A stretch of DNA of 64,000 nucleotides from JAKZVK01 sp965248255 (GTDB taxonomy: Bacteria > Acidobacteriota > Terriglobia > Bryobacterales > UBA6623): the NCBI GenBank assembly GCA_965248255.1, contig CBDFIW010000002.1:558001-622000 (forward strand), written 5' to 3'. The position numbers and the translations under genes are program-made. The notes beneath the pieces were generated by a model. It saw only the letters and a program-made list of their open reading frames with translations. It was not told the DNA's origin and searched no databases. Below, piece after piece: positions 46,066 to 54,679 of the stretch. Position 1 is the first letter of the stretch, and every line of letters begins with the position of its first letter.

Positions 46066-46512
46066 GTGATCCTCTGGCGCATTAGAAATCACGTCTCGGT
46101 TGATGGACGCAGCGGTCTTCGAGCATCCGGACGCTGGCACACAAGAGGCCGCTGCGTCGTCTACTGTGCACCCAACCCCGCGACCGCGCTGCTGGAGATG
46201 CTTGTCCAACAGGAGTTGGCGGTGGACGAGCTGCCTACGACCTACCGGTTCCTCAAGATCGAAGCGCCTGATAACGTCTCGATGAAGACGGTCGACGCGA
46301 CCACTCTGCCCCGCGACTGGCGTGACAACCTGGCTGTGACCCGCAGACTGGGCGATACCTGGCTCAAACAAGGCGGTAGCAGCTTGCTGCGCGTCCCGTG
46401 CGTGATCGTGCCCGACACGTACAATGTCCTGTTGAATCCCGCCCACAAGGATCGTCGCCGAATCAAGATCGTCGAAGCAACAGATCATCCGTTCGACCGA
46501 CGGCTCCTTTGA
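46066..46512 (+). CDS. RES-domain toxin
   Basis: A 148-residue protein with the RES fold motifs: LWRIRNHVSVDGRSGLRASG, then GRWHTRGRCVVYCAPNPATA and LLEMLVQQ. A later segment reads LRVPCVIVPDTYNVLLNPAH, with the conserved S/R...P...N pattern. Characterised RES toxins (MbcT, ParT, Res) degrade NAD+ or ADP-ribosylate a host enzyme; that activity is assigned by family. The start is a GTG at 46066. It follows its cognate antitoxin. Confidence 0.9.
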   Translation: MILWRIRNHVSVDGRSGLRASGRWHTRGRCVVYCAPNPATALLEMLVQQELAVDELPTTYRFLKIEAPDNVSMKTVDATTLPRDWRDNLAVTRRLGDTWLKQGGSSLLRVPCVIVPDTYNVLLNPAHKDRRRIKIVEATDHPFDRRLL

Positions 46513-46694
46513 ACGCCGACCGCGTAACAACCGCGGCAAGGGCGGAAGCCGTTACGCTCAAGCCACGCCGGTTGTTGGGCGGCGATTCCAGAACGGGACA
46601 CAAGGTGTTCGCAGTTCTCCAGGAGATGTTTGCCGAGTGAGGGCTCGCCGGCAGCGACAGATTGATCCACAGGAGGCTGGCTCAAGTTGTATTG

Positions 46695-46948
46695 CTACGG
46701 TTCGGGAGAGATCAGCATTCTCATCCGCTGTCCGAGACGGGTTCGCACTTGTTTCTTGACGAGAGGCGGAAGCTCTTTGTCTGTCCTTGGCGTATGGGCT
46801 ATCACCGTGTGTGCTGGGTTGCTTGGAAGCGGATTATGCCGGGCGAAGAATTCGAACACTTCCTGCGTTGCGCTCACGACCTTCTTGGGGACATCCAGCA
46901 CATAGCAGCCAAGGACACCCCATCCCTCGAAATGCTTCGGCCCGTCCC
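46695..46948 (-). pseudogene. C-terminal half of a gene split by IS630 copy 2
   Basis: Read on the minus strand from the IS edge: RDGPKHFEGWGVLGCYVLDV, then PKKVVSATQEVFEFFARHNP and KKQVRTRLGQRMRMLISPEP, stop. Removing the IS with one TA copy joins this in frame to the N-terminal half at 48047-48234, giving a 147-residue protein. The exact junction codon is CTT then AGG across the TA. No function recognised. Confidence 0.8.
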
Positions 46949-46972
46949 TATTGACTGCCGCATAATATAGAG

Positions 46973-47464
46973 TCAGTCAAAACAAAGAGAAGACTGTTTC
47001 CAGAAGGCCGTGATCAAACGCGGTTTGCGGTACATGCGGCGGAGTGCCTTGCGGGCCCGCTCGTTCAGCTCGCCGTAGTCTTTCGGACAGACGTTCGGCA
47101 ACTCGTGCTGCTTCCAGTAAGCCCAGATGTATTCCACCGGATTCAACTCCGGCGCATAGGGTGGCAAGTACTCGGTTGCGATGTGGCCTTCGGAGAGTTC
47201 GATGAACTCTTGCACCAGGCGGCTACGGTGCGCCGGCAGCCGATCCCAGACGATCAGCAGCGGGCGATCGATATGACGTACCAACGCCTTGAGAAAGTCG
47301 GTCACTTGCTCTTTGCCGATCGCACCGGGATAGAGCCGGAAGTAGAAGTTACGCAGCGTCAGCCCCGCCGAGACGGAAAGCTTCTCCCAGTTGAAGTTAA
47401 ACTGCAGCACCGGTGTTTGGCCACGTGGCGCCCAGGTGCGGCAGCGATGCGGCTTCTGACTCAA
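46973..47464 (-). CDS. IS630-family transposase copy 2, second frame (OrfB)
   Basis: The DDE catalytic half: second aspartate in LLIVWDRLPAHRS and glutamate in PPYAPELNPVEYIW. It differs from copy 1 by one seen residue (SVSAGLTLR versus SVSTGLTLR). It is reached from OrfA by a -1 slip, giving FIDESG as the first catalytic motif. Confidence 0.9.
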   Translation of the reverse strand: MSQKPHRCRTWAPRGQTPVLQFNFNWEKLSVSAGLTLRNFYFRLYPGAIGKEQVTDFLKALVRHIDRPLLIVWDRLPAHRSRLVQEFIELSEGHIATEYLPPYAPELNPVEYIWAYWKQHELPNVCPKDYGELNERARKALRRMYRKPRLITAFWKQSSLCFD

Positions 47465-47988
47465 TCCGCTTTCGTCGATGAAGACGAGCGTACGGCCTTC
47501 GTTTTGGGCTTTTTTTTAATGCGCTTCCAGGTCTTGCGCTTCCAGGTGCGGATCCGCTCTTCGTTGCGCTCGCGCGCCTTTCCGGCCGGGCGTTGCGGGC
47601 TCCAGTCGAGCGCTCGCAGGATCTTCCAGGCGTGGCCTGCGTGGTATGCGACCCCGAACTCGTCTCCGGTCAGCCGAGCCACCCGCGGACAGCTCCACAG
47701 GGGCGTTGGGAAGCCGTGGGCTTCCGGGCCTTCCAGCAGCAGCGACGTCAGGCGTTCGCGTTGTGCGGCATCGAGGAGCGGCTTGCGTCCGGCGCGCCCG
47801 GCCTGGCGGAGTCCGGCCGCACCCTGCTCGCGGTATTGCCGCCGCCACTCACTGACGGTTTGGCGAGCGACGTTCAGCCGTCTCGCCGTCTCGGACTGAT
47901 TGTGGCCTTGGTGGAGCAGCCGCATCGCTTCGAAACGGCGCTTCTCCAGCGCCTTGAAATCCCGCTTCGCACCTTTGGGGTTGCCCAT
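47461..47988 (-). CDS. IS630-family transposase copy 2, first frame (OrfA)
   Basis: DNA-binding half with the paired helix-turn-helix region, starting at the ATG at 47988 (GNPKGAKRDFKALEKRRFEA). The eight-A slippery run is preserved (seen as eight T's at 47510-47517 on the plus strand). Both copies keep intact frames and the slip site, so either could be active. Confidence 0.9.
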   Translation of the reverse strand: MGNPKGAKRDFKALEKRRFEAMRLLHQGHNQSETARRLNVARQTVSEWRRQYREQGAAGLRQAGRAGRKPLLDAAQRERLTSLLLEGPEAHGFPTPLWSCPRVARLTGDEFGVAYHAGHAWKILRALDWSPQRPAGKARERNEERIRTWKRKTWKRIKKKPKTKAVRSSSSTKAD

Positions 47989-48046
47989 ACATATATAGAT
48001 GCTCCACACTATCAAAAAGTGTCATAATAATTTGCGGGATTCAATA

Positions 48047-48234
48047 AGTACGTCCGCCGGAGAACTGAGTCTCGACCTATTGAAGGAAGGATTAGGGAAC
48101 CGCAACCCGACACCAGTAAACACCCCTGCCGTCCAGTGATCAGATGTGTACCTTCGGTACAGCTCTTCCTCGGGTTTGAAGCTCCACTCCTGAGGGCGGC
48201 TGCGGCTGGCCTCTGCCTTTCTCGGCGAGGTCAA
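48047..48234 (-). pseudogene. N-terminal half of the gene split by IS630 copy 2
   Basis: Starts with ATG overlapping the previous stop (ATGA). It encodes TSPRKAEASRSRPQEWSFKP, then EEELYRRYTSDHWTAGVFTG and NPSFNRSRLSSPADVL, before the IS. It is the third gene of a minus-strand cassette after the TIGR04255-like and 206-residue genes. In this family the second gene product is often paired with such a protein, but I cannot name a function. Confidence 0.8.
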
Positions 48235-48851
48235 TCTTGTAGATGCCTCCGCACTTCGTCAACTGCTTCCGAACGCGTCTTCACTTCCCACACTTCAGGT
48301 TCCCCCTCACCTGTATACTTCGCCGCCAGCACATCGCCGTCGTTGAGGCACTCAACATCCGCGTACCTCTCGCCCCGTACGAACACGATTCCTGCTCCTC
48401 CTTCAGCGGATGGGACAACCTTAGCAGGGGTCAGATATGCTTTCTCGAAGAGGGCGAGGATCGAGGGCGCGTTACTTATGGAAGACCTATTGGGAGGGGG
48501 TGCACCGTAAGTGTCCCAGTCCTCACGGAGTTCCGCGAGTCGATCTAGTCGCTCGTACAATTCCGCAAACCGCGTGGCCTGTTCGGAGAGAAGAGATTGG
48601 GCCAACCAGGCGAGATGGCTCCACGGTTCCGACTGCGTCGTAGCGGTTCCCTGAAACACATGAGCCCAGGTTAGATCCGCCAGTTCCAGATACCGCGAGA
48701 CACATCTTGATTGCCTTGACTCGGGGCGCTCAGCGGCTGACTCGCTAACCGCAGTCTCGGGACGACGTTCAGGTATCAGGCTTGGCACAGCTTGATTTGC
48801 CGAGAATTGGAAGGCCAAGTTACTTCTTGCCAAATTGTTTTCGACTTTCAT
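48231..48851 (-). CDS. Conserved protein of unknown function (middle gene of the cassette)
   Basis: A 206-residue soluble protein. The N-terminal half is low-complexity and polar. The C-terminal half has a conserved-looking stretch: LAELREDWDTYGAPPPNRSS, then TPAKVVPSAEGGAGIVFVRG and ERYADVECLNDGDVLAAKYT. This pattern (WD-x-YGA, VVPSAEGG, ERYADIEC) recurs in small proteins of Acidobacteria and others, with no assigned role. Its ATG lies 32 bases inside the read-through end of the TIGR04255-like gene, and it overlaps the next gene by ATGA. Confidence 0.7.
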   Translation of the reverse strand: MKVENNLARSNLAFQFSANQAVPSLIPERRPETAVSESAAERPESRQSRCVSRYLELADLTWAHVFQGTATTQSEPWSHLAWLAQSLLSEQATRFAELYERLDRLAELREDWDTYGAPPPNRSSISNAPSILALFEKAYLTPAKVVPSAEGGAGIVFVRGERYADVECLNDGDVLAAKYTGEGEPEVWEVKTRSEAVDEVRRHLQD

Positions 48852-48948
48852 CGGTTATCGATGCCTCGAACGCAACCCGTTCACGTCTACGGAGTTTCTC
48901 AACTAATGAAAAGACGTCCACCTTTTGCTTCCTTGCTTCCGAAGGGTG

Positions 48949-49608
48949 TCAATATACATCGATATCCAGCAGAAGTCCCAGAAATCCGTCTGGTGCTGCT
49001 GCATTAGCAAACACTCGTGCCAGCTTAACACCGTCTGGGTAAGAGTACTCCTGCCTGCTCAACACCGCAGCGAGGTTCTTCGGTAAGTGCTCGTGCAAGA
49101 TCTCACTTAAGTCTTGGGGCGCACACGTAAAGTATTGGTGGAGGTTAACAGGCTTGCTCATCTCAATATGCACTATATTTATGTATCTGATTCCTACGCG
49201 CGTGATTTCATGTTGACCAGCTACCTCTTCGAATTCAGTATATGCAGACTTTATGCGTCGCTTGAAGGTCCGCCACGTTCCGTATGGGCGCCGCTCGCTG
49301 ACGCTGAGCACTTGGGGGCCGACGGACAAAACGTGTCGCTCGTCTTCGGTCGAAAACTGGGTTCGTGTGGGAAGTTCACGAACGGAGGCGCTGGCTGTTG
49401 CTTCTGGACTCGCGATAAACTCCGCTTGAAAGAACTTCACCGCTTGCGGTTTCCGGGTATAGGTTTTCTTGATTGTTTCATGGAGTCTACCTGGAATCGT
49501 TGGGTCCCAATCGAAATCCGCAAACCGAAATTCACAAACAGCCTCCTCGATGGGCGCCTGTTTGTATTCTCGGCGTGGGAACCGGTCGTCCTGCGATCGG
49601 GTAGCCAC
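48949..49608 (-). CDS. TIGR04255-like protein, interrupted by an in-frame TGA
   Basis: 219 residues beginning ATRSQDDRFPRREYKQAPIE, then EAVCEFRFADFDWDPTIPGR and HVLSVGPQVLSVSERRPYGT, with ITRVGIRYINIVHIE. PIEEAVCEFRF and the later pattern match the sporadically distributed TIGR04255 family of unknown role, usually about 260 residues. The frame stops at TGA 48949-48951 after LLLDIDVY. Reading on in frame gives HPSEARKQKVDVFSLVEKLR, then RRERVAFEASITDESRKQFG and a TAA at 48820, a normal family end. That end overlaps the next gene by 32 bases, so the TGA looks like a recent nonsense change. Confidence 0.75.
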   Translation of the reverse strand: MATRSQDDRFPRREYKQAPIEEAVCEFRFADFDWDPTIPGRLHETIKKTYTRKPQAVKFFQAEFIASPEATASASVRELPTRTQFSTEDERHVLSVGPQVLSVSERRPYGTWRTFKRRIKSAYTEFEEVAGQHEITRVGIRYINIVHIEMSKPVNLHQYFTCAPQDLSEILHEHLPKNLAAVLSRQEYSYPDGVKLARVFANAAAPDGFLGLLLDIDVY

Positions 49609-49687
49609 AGTTGAGAGCCTTCAGACAATAGTCTAGCGAACTTGCGTGCCCGCCGCGACGAGGACGAGGTGGTTGCGAGGGTAATGG

Positions 49688-51418
49688 TCAAAGGGCAGCG
49701 GAGTAGATCAACGTGCCACCGAGGTAGGTTTGCTCGACCTCGATGTCCTTCACCTGGTCGAGCGGGCAGGTGAGGATGTCGGTCTTCAGGATGGTGAAGT
49801 CGGCGAGCTTGCCCTTTTCGAGCGAGCCCTTCTCCTGCTCCTGGAACATCAGATAGGCGTTGTTGATGGTGTAGAGCCGGATCGCTTGCTCGCGGCTGAT
49901 CCGCTGCTCGGGGTGGAGGATTTTGTCGGTCCAGCGGGGTTGGCGGGTCAGAGTGATCCACATGCCGAAGAAGGGATTGTAGGGGTTGATCGACCGCATG
50001 CGGCCGATCTTTTGCATGTGGTCGGAGCCGCCACCCACGATCACGCCGTGGTCGAAGATAGTCTTGTAGGGCTGGAAGTACTCGAGGCGTTCGTCGCCGA
50101 AGTGCTTCAGCAGCGTCGCGCCGTCGCGTTCGAGCCATGCCGGCTGCAGGTCGGCGACGATGCCGAGCCGCTGCATCTTCTTGATCGCTTCGAGGCTCAT
50201 GAAGTTGCAATGGGTGATGTTGGGACGCCGCCCGCGCACCGGGAGCTCGTTGTTGATCTCCTCATAGGCTTCGATGAGCGCGTGAACCGCGCCGTCGCCG
50301 ACCGAGTGGGCCGTCATCTGTAGATCGTTCTCGAGCGCCAGCCGCGCGATGCGGTAGAGCTTGCCGGGCTCGATGTAGCGCATGCCGCGATAGGCTGGGT
50401 CGTCGATCGAGTAGACCTTGCTCACGCCCCAGGGTCGGCGTAGATAGGCGCTGCCGGTGAGCATGCCACCGTCGAGGAACGTCTTGACGCCGCGCAGCCA
50501 CAGCATGTTGTCGTACTCGTGCAACGGGCTGCGCGCGGCCTTGAGGATGCGCTCCCGGATCTGCTCGATGGGCTGCTGCGCGTTGACGGCGAGCGACAGG
50601 AACACGCGGCAACTTAACTCGCCGCGTTGCTTCAGCTCGCGGTAGAGCTCGACACCCTGGTCACTCGCATTGCGGTCGACGATGCTGGTGATGCCAACGG
50701 CGTTGTAATCGGCCAGCAGCTCTTTGAGACGCCGCAAGCGGTCTTCGCGCGCGGGAGCCTTCTCACTCGGCTCGTACTTGACGAAGCGGCCGGCGCTGCG
50801 GATGATGCCGCTGGGCTCGCCCGTCTTGGCGTCGCGCTCGATGCGTCCGGGCTTGCCGTCGTTGATCTTGAAGTCGTTGTCGATGCCGCTGAGCTTGAGC
50901 GCAAGCGAGTTGAGCGATGCGTCCGGCCCCGTGCTGAAGTAGACCGGGTTGTTCGGCGCAGCTTCGTCGAGTTCCTCCCGCGTCGGGTAGCGCTCCTCGC
51001 GCAACCGCGTAATGAAGACTTGGCGGACGCGGATCCACTGCCCGTCTTCGAGTCGAGCGGCGCGCGACTTGATGTATGCCAGCACGTCGGCGATCGACTG
51101 CATCTCGGGTACTTCATGGTCGAACTCGTACATCGCAGCGCCGGGGGCGTGTGAATGGGAGTCCATCAGGCCGGGGAGGACAGTGGCACCTTGGAGGTCG
51201 ATCGTCTTGGTCGCGGAGCCGGCGAGCGACACTACTTGATCGTTCGAACCTACCGCGACGATGCGATCCCCCTTGACGGCGACGGCCTCGGCGATGTCGA
51301 AGGCGTCGTTAACGGTGACAACCTTGGCGTTGTGAAGGACGAGGTCGGGCTGCTGGGCGTAGGTGGCGCCGACAGCGATGCTCAGGAGTAAGAGGATGCG
51401 AACCGTTCGATGAAGCAT
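49688..51418 (-). CDS. Exported amidohydrolase (YtcJ-like, amidohydrolase_3)
   Basis: A 576-residue protein with a signal peptide (HRTVRILLLLSIAVGATYAQ). The domain starts PDLVLHNAKVVTVNDAFDIA and has the metal motif VLPGLMDSHSH. Later come TAHSVGDGAVHALIEAYEEI, RPNITHCNFMSLEAI and VIVGGGSDHMQKIGRMRSIN, which carry the remaining metal ligands. It ends with the beta-sandwich GSLEKGKLADFTILKTDILT. YtcJ-like proteins hydrolyse amides or act on unknown substrates. It lies 30 bases after a gamma-glutamyltranspeptidase gene on the same strand, suggesting shared degradation of amide-linked compounds. Confidence 0.85.
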   Translation of the reverse strand: MLHRTVRILLLLSIAVGATYAQQPDLVLHNAKVVTVNDAFDIAEAVAVKGDRIVAVGSNDQVVSLAGSATKTIDLQGATVLPGLMDSHSHAPGAAMYEFDHEVPEMQSIADVLAYIKSRAARLEDGQWIRVRQVFITRLREERYPTREELDEAAPNNPVYFSTGPDASLNSLALKLSGIDNDFKINDGKPGRIERDAKTGEPSGIIRSAGRFVKYEPSEKAPAREDRLRRLKELLADYNAVGITSIVDRNASDQGVELYRELKQRGELSCRVFLSLAVNAQQPIEQIRERILKAARSPLHEYDNMLWLRGVKTFLDGGMLTGSAYLRRPWGVSKVYSIDDPAYRGMRYIEPGKLYRIARLALENDLQMTAHSVGDGAVHALIEAYEEINNELPVRGRRPNITHCNFMSLEAIKKMQRLGIVADLQPAWLERDGATLLKHFGDERLEYFQPYKTIFDHGVIVGGGSDHMQKIGRMRSINPYNPFFGMWITLTRQPRWTDKILHPEQRISREQAIRLYTINNAYLMFQEQEKGSLEKGKLADFTILKTDILTCPLDQVKDIEVEQTYLGGTLIYSAAL

Positions 51419-51448
51419 GGGGTAGTCCTTGTGATCCGAGTCCGAAGC

Positions 51449-53077
51449 TCAGCGCCAGACAGCCGCCGTCTCGCCGGTGGCGTGGTCGAAGTGCGCGGCG
51501 CTCATGAACGCGCTTCGCGCGTCGATGACGTTGTAGCCAAGGCCTCCCAGGCACACTTTGTCTTCCTCGGGCCAGGGCGCGTCGCAATGGACGTCCAGCG
51601 AGCCCTCGGTGTGCATGCGGGGCGCGTCGATCGCCTCTTGCATCGGGCGGTCCTGGCCTACGAAGTTCATTAACACGTCGAAGAGCGAGTTGGGAATGCG
51701 CCGGCCGCCGCGTCCGCCGACAGCGAAGATGGGACGGCCGTCGCGCAACACCACGGTGGGGCACATGTTGTGCAGCGGCTTCTTGCCGGGACCCGGAGCG
51801 TTGGCCGCGCCAGGCCACGGGTCGAAGCGCGACATGCCATGGCCGAGGATTAGGCCCAGCCCATCGACTGTCGTACGCGCGCCGAAGCTCTCGCCGTGCG
51901 TCAGCGTCAGGGAGACGAGGTTGCCGGCCCGGTCGGCCGCGCTGATATGGATGGTCCCGCCTTGTTTGCGGGACTCGGTCTTGACGTCGAGCGGCTGCTT
52001 CTTCTCGACCGCCCCGCGGACGCGCGCCGCCGCCTCCTGCGCGTACTCGTCGGAGAGGAGTTTGGCGACAGGCACCTCAACATGGGCCGGGTCGCCGAAT
52101 AGCGTGAAGCGGTCGTGCCACGCGATGCGCAACGCCTCGAGCCGGGCGTGATACTGCTGTTGGATGTCGGTGTAGTTCTCCCATCCGAGGGCTTTCATGA
52201 TGCCGATGGCCTGGAGGGAAGTGGCCCCGCCGGCCGTGAGTGGAGCGGTGTAGATCGAGTAGCCGCGCCAATCAACCTGTACCGGCTCGACTTCATGGGC
52301 GCGGTAGGCCGCCATGTCGTCGGCGGTGACGATGCCGCCGTTCTTTTCGAACTGCGCGGCGATCTGCTTGCCGAACTCGCCGCGGTAGAAGGGCTCGACC
52401 GAATTCGCCGCGGCCAGCTCTTCGAGCACCGCCGTCAGCTCGGGATTCTGAAACGTAGTGCCCTGCGGCAACGGTTTGCCGTCCTTGAAGAGCAACCGAA
52501 CCGACCCCGCGTCCTTGCGAAGCTTGGGCGCCTCCCGCACCAACCTGCCAGCGAGCTCCTCGCTGATCTCGAAGCCGTCGCGCGCGTAGGCGATGCCCGG
52601 GGCGAGCGCGTCGCGGAAGCTACGAGTGCCATACTTCTCGAGCGCCAACTGCATCCCGGCGATCGTGCCGGGAACCCCCGCCGATAGCCACCCGTGGTTA
52701 TGCGCCATGGGAACGTTGCCGTTCTTGTCAGGCGCGAACGTGTCGGCGCGCATGGCGGCGGGAGCGGTCGAGTTGTAATCAATGGCGGTGACGGTCCCGT
52801 TGGCGAGTGCGATCACCATGTGGCCCCCGTAGCCGGCGATGCCGCAGGCGGCCAATTCGGTCACCCCTGCAGTGAGAGCCGCGGTAATCGCCGCATCGAT
52901 CGCGTTGCCCCCCGATGCGAGCACTTCCTGGCCGACTTGGCTGGGCTTGACGGCCTTCGCCCCGATCAGCGAGCCGCCACCGACTGCTTCGGGCGCGTCG
53001 GTTTCGCCGCACGTGCCGAAGGCGAGGGCCCCGACACCGAGTGCCGCGAATTCACGTCGGTTCGTGCGATGTGACAT
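51449..53077 (-). CDS. Gamma-glutamyltranspeptidase family protein
   Basis: A 542-residue Ntn-hydrolase. The N-terminus SHRTNRREFAALGVGALAFG resembles a Tat signal. Large-subunit motifs are VLASGGNAIDAAITAALTAG and GIGYGG-like AGYGGHMVIAL, then YDG-equivalent EPFYRGEFGKQIAAQF. The self-cleavage nucleophile threonine lies in QGGTIHISAADRAGNLVSLT, the version used by a subgroup instead of TTHFSV. GHGMSRFDPWPG and GGRGGRRIPNSLF follow. The family transfers or hydrolyses gamma-glutamyl groups. The ATG at 53077 was chosen for the signal. Confidence 0.87.
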   Translation of the reverse strand: MSHRTNRREFAALGVGALAFGTCGETDAPEAVGGGSLIGAKAVKPSQVGQEVLASGGNAIDAAITAALTAGVTELAACGIAGYGGHMVIALANGTVTAIDYNSTAPAAMRADTFAPDKNGNVPMAHNHGWLSAGVPGTIAGMQLALEKYGTRSFRDALAPGIAYARDGFEISEELAGRLVREAPKLRKDAGSVRLLFKDGKPLPQGTTFQNPELTAVLEELAAANSVEPFYRGEFGKQIAAQFEKNGGIVTADDMAAYRAHEVEPVQVDWRGYSIYTAPLTAGGATSLQAIGIMKALGWENYTDIQQQYHARLEALRIAWHDRFTLFGDPAHVEVPVAKLLSDEYAQEAAARVRGAVEKKQPLDVKTESRKQGGTIHISAADRAGNLVSLTLTHGESFGARTTVDGLGLILGHGMSRFDPWPGAANAPGPGKKPLHNMCPTVVLRDGRPIFAVGGRGGRRIPNSLFDVLMNFVGQDRPMQEAIDAPRMHTEGSLDVHCDAPWPEEDKVCLGGLGYNVIDARSAFMSAAHFDHATGETAAVWR

Positions 53078-53380
53078 GTGATGGCCAACCCCTTCTTGCG
53101 ATGCGGGGTACAGCGAGCCGCCGCGCCGGATAACATCATGGCATAGACCGAAGCTCCGAGCTACGCCCCGAGCTACGGAGGCGAGACTGCACGATGCCGC
53201 GCGCGGCGCTTGCAGAGGGACCACTGGATGGACTGCGGCAAAGAGAACTTAATGGTAAAACGAGCAGCCGGGCGGGCACAGGGGCCCGCCTTACAACGCC
53301 TAAGGAATCTCCGCGACATTCCACTACTGGCCGGGTAGCGAATCAGCCCGCCCCTGTTCCTCGCTATCCTGGAGTCTCTT
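53078..53380. other. Divergent intergenic region
   Basis: About 300 bases between the divergent gamma-glutamyltranspeptidase and DUF1015 genes, with no protein-like frame. It holds a GCGGGC-N6-GCCCGC hairpin near 53273-53290 and presumably both promoters, which I cannot place. Confidence 0.5.
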
Positions 53381-54679
53381 ATGGCCAAGGTCTTTCCGTT
53401 CCCAGCGTATCGCTACACCCCGAAGGCGGGCGATCCGAATCGTCTCGTCACGCAGCCTTACGACAAGATCACCCCCGAGCTGCAACAGCGCTATTACGAC
53501 GCAAGTCCCTACAACTTCGTGCGCCTCACCAAAGGCCGCCAAGAGCCCTCGGACAACGGCGGCCGCAACGTCTACACGCGCGCGGCCGACAGGCTCCAAG
53601 CCTGGATCGACGACGGTATTCTCGCGCCGGACGACGAGCCGTCCTTCTACGCCTACTTCCAGGAGTTCGTCCACCCCGAGACCAAAGAGGTGTGTGTGCG
53701 CAAGGGATTCATCGGGCTCACCGAGGTGCTGCCCTACGAAGCCCGCGTCGTACACGGCCACGAACTCACCCATTCGGGGCCCAAGCTCGATCGGCTTCAA
53801 CTCACTCGCCACACCAAGGCCCACTTCGGCCAGCTCTTCGTGCTCTATGACGATCCCGAGCACGTAATCGATGCGTGGCTCGAGAAGGCCGAGGAGCACT
53901 CGCCGCTGCTCTTTGTCGAGGACGAGCTCGGCGTGCGCCACACGCTGTGGAAGATCGACGACCCCGACGCCGCCACAGCGATCCAGGCGGCGATGGAACC
54001 TAAAAAGCTGCTCATCGCCGACGGGCATCACCGCTACGAAACCGCGCTCGCCTACGCCCGCGAGAACCCCGACCTCGTGGGCGCCGACAAGGTCATGATG
54101 ACCTTCGTCAACATGCGGCAAGAGGGTTTGGTCGTGCTGGCGACGCACCGCGTGCTGAGCGGCCTGGAGGGATTCGACCCCGGCACTCTTCTCGAAAAGG
54201 CCTGCCGGCTTTTTGGGATCGAGGTCTTCTCGTCGGCCGACAAGCTGCAAGACGCGCTGCGGCACGCACCCGCAGGACGCGCCGCCATCGGTCTTGTGAT
54301 GGAGGGCGATCTGCGAGCGTATTTATTGGCTGAGAAGGCGGACGCGGTCAGCTCCCTTCTCAGTGGCTCCCTTCTGAGTGGCACGAGCGAGTTGGAGCGC
54401 GGCCTTGACGTGGTCGTTCTGCACAGGGCGCTGCTCGGCGCGACGATGGACATCTCCGAAGAAGACGTGCGCGAGCTGAAGAACATCCGTTATGTGCGCG
54501 GCTTCCAGTCGGCGGTCGACGAAGTGCGATCCGGGGGTGCGCAGATCGCTTGCCTGCTGCGGTCCGTGCCGGTCGCGAAGGTGGCCGAAGTCGCCTTCGC
54601 GGGTGGAGTGATGCCGCAGAAGTCGACCGACTTCTATCCGAAACTACTTTCGGGACTTACGATTTACCGCTTAGGATAA
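53381..54679 (+). CDS. DUF1015 family protein
   Basis: A 432-residue protein. The N-terminus AKVFPFPAYRYTPKAGDPNR and VTQPYDKITPELQQRYYDAS are the DUF1015 signature. FYAYFQEFVHPETKEVCVRK, HELTHSGPKLDRLQLTRHTK and LLIADGHHRYETALAYAREN follow in the usual order, and the C-terminus ends with VAFAGGVMPQKSTDFYPKLL. The family is widespread and is often found near serine or phosphonate metabolism genes, but no activity is established. It overlaps the next, convergent gene by 23 bases. Confidence 0.88.
   Translation: MAKVFPFPAYRYTPKAGDPNRLVTQPYDKITPELQQRYYDASPYNFVRLTKGRQEPSDNGGRNVYTRAADRLQAWIDDGILAPDDEPSFYAYFQEFVHPETKEVCVRKGFIGLTEVLPYEARVVHGHELTHSGPKLDRLQLTRHTKAHFGQLFVLYDDPEHVIDAWLEKAEEHSPLLFVEDELGVRHTLWKIDDPDAATAIQAAMEPKKLLIADGHHRYETALAYARENPDLVGADKVMMTFVNMRQEGLVVLATHRVLSGLEGFDPGTLLEKACRLFGIEVFSSADKLQDALRHAPAGRAAIGLVMEGDLRAYLLAEKADAVSSLLSGSLLSGTSELERGLDVVVLHRALLGATMDISEEDVRELKNIRYVRGFQSAVDEVRSGGAQIACLLRSVPVAKVAEVAFAGGVMPQKSTDFYPKLLSGLTIYRLG

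Larger units (their letters stand above)
46951..48044 (-). mobile_element. IS630-family insertion sequence, copy 2 (1094 bp)
   Basis: Same length as copy 1 and in the opposite orientation. Flanked by TA at 46949-46950 and 48045-48046. Visible differences from copy 1 are few: V-to-A (GNPKGAK) and a change near the start of the first frame, T-to-A (SVSAGL), and one base in the right terminal repeat (TTGACTGCCGCA versus TTGACTCCCGCA). It interrupts a small gene precisely at a TA. Confidence 0.95.

Noticed and set aside
46398..46640. A short plus-strand frame ending HKVFAVLQEMFAE after the RES toxin
   Set aside because: Its last 35 codons look somewhat protein-like, but no start, ribosome site or family could be supported.
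51449..53077. GGT with a missing nucleophile motif
   Set aside because: The usual TTHFSV is replaced by GGTIHISAAD, but this is a known subgroup variant that keeps the threonine, so it is not unusual.
53324..54265. A 313-codon minus-strand frame opposite the DUF1015 gene
   Set aside because: DUF1015 motifs are clear on the plus strand; the reverse frame has none.
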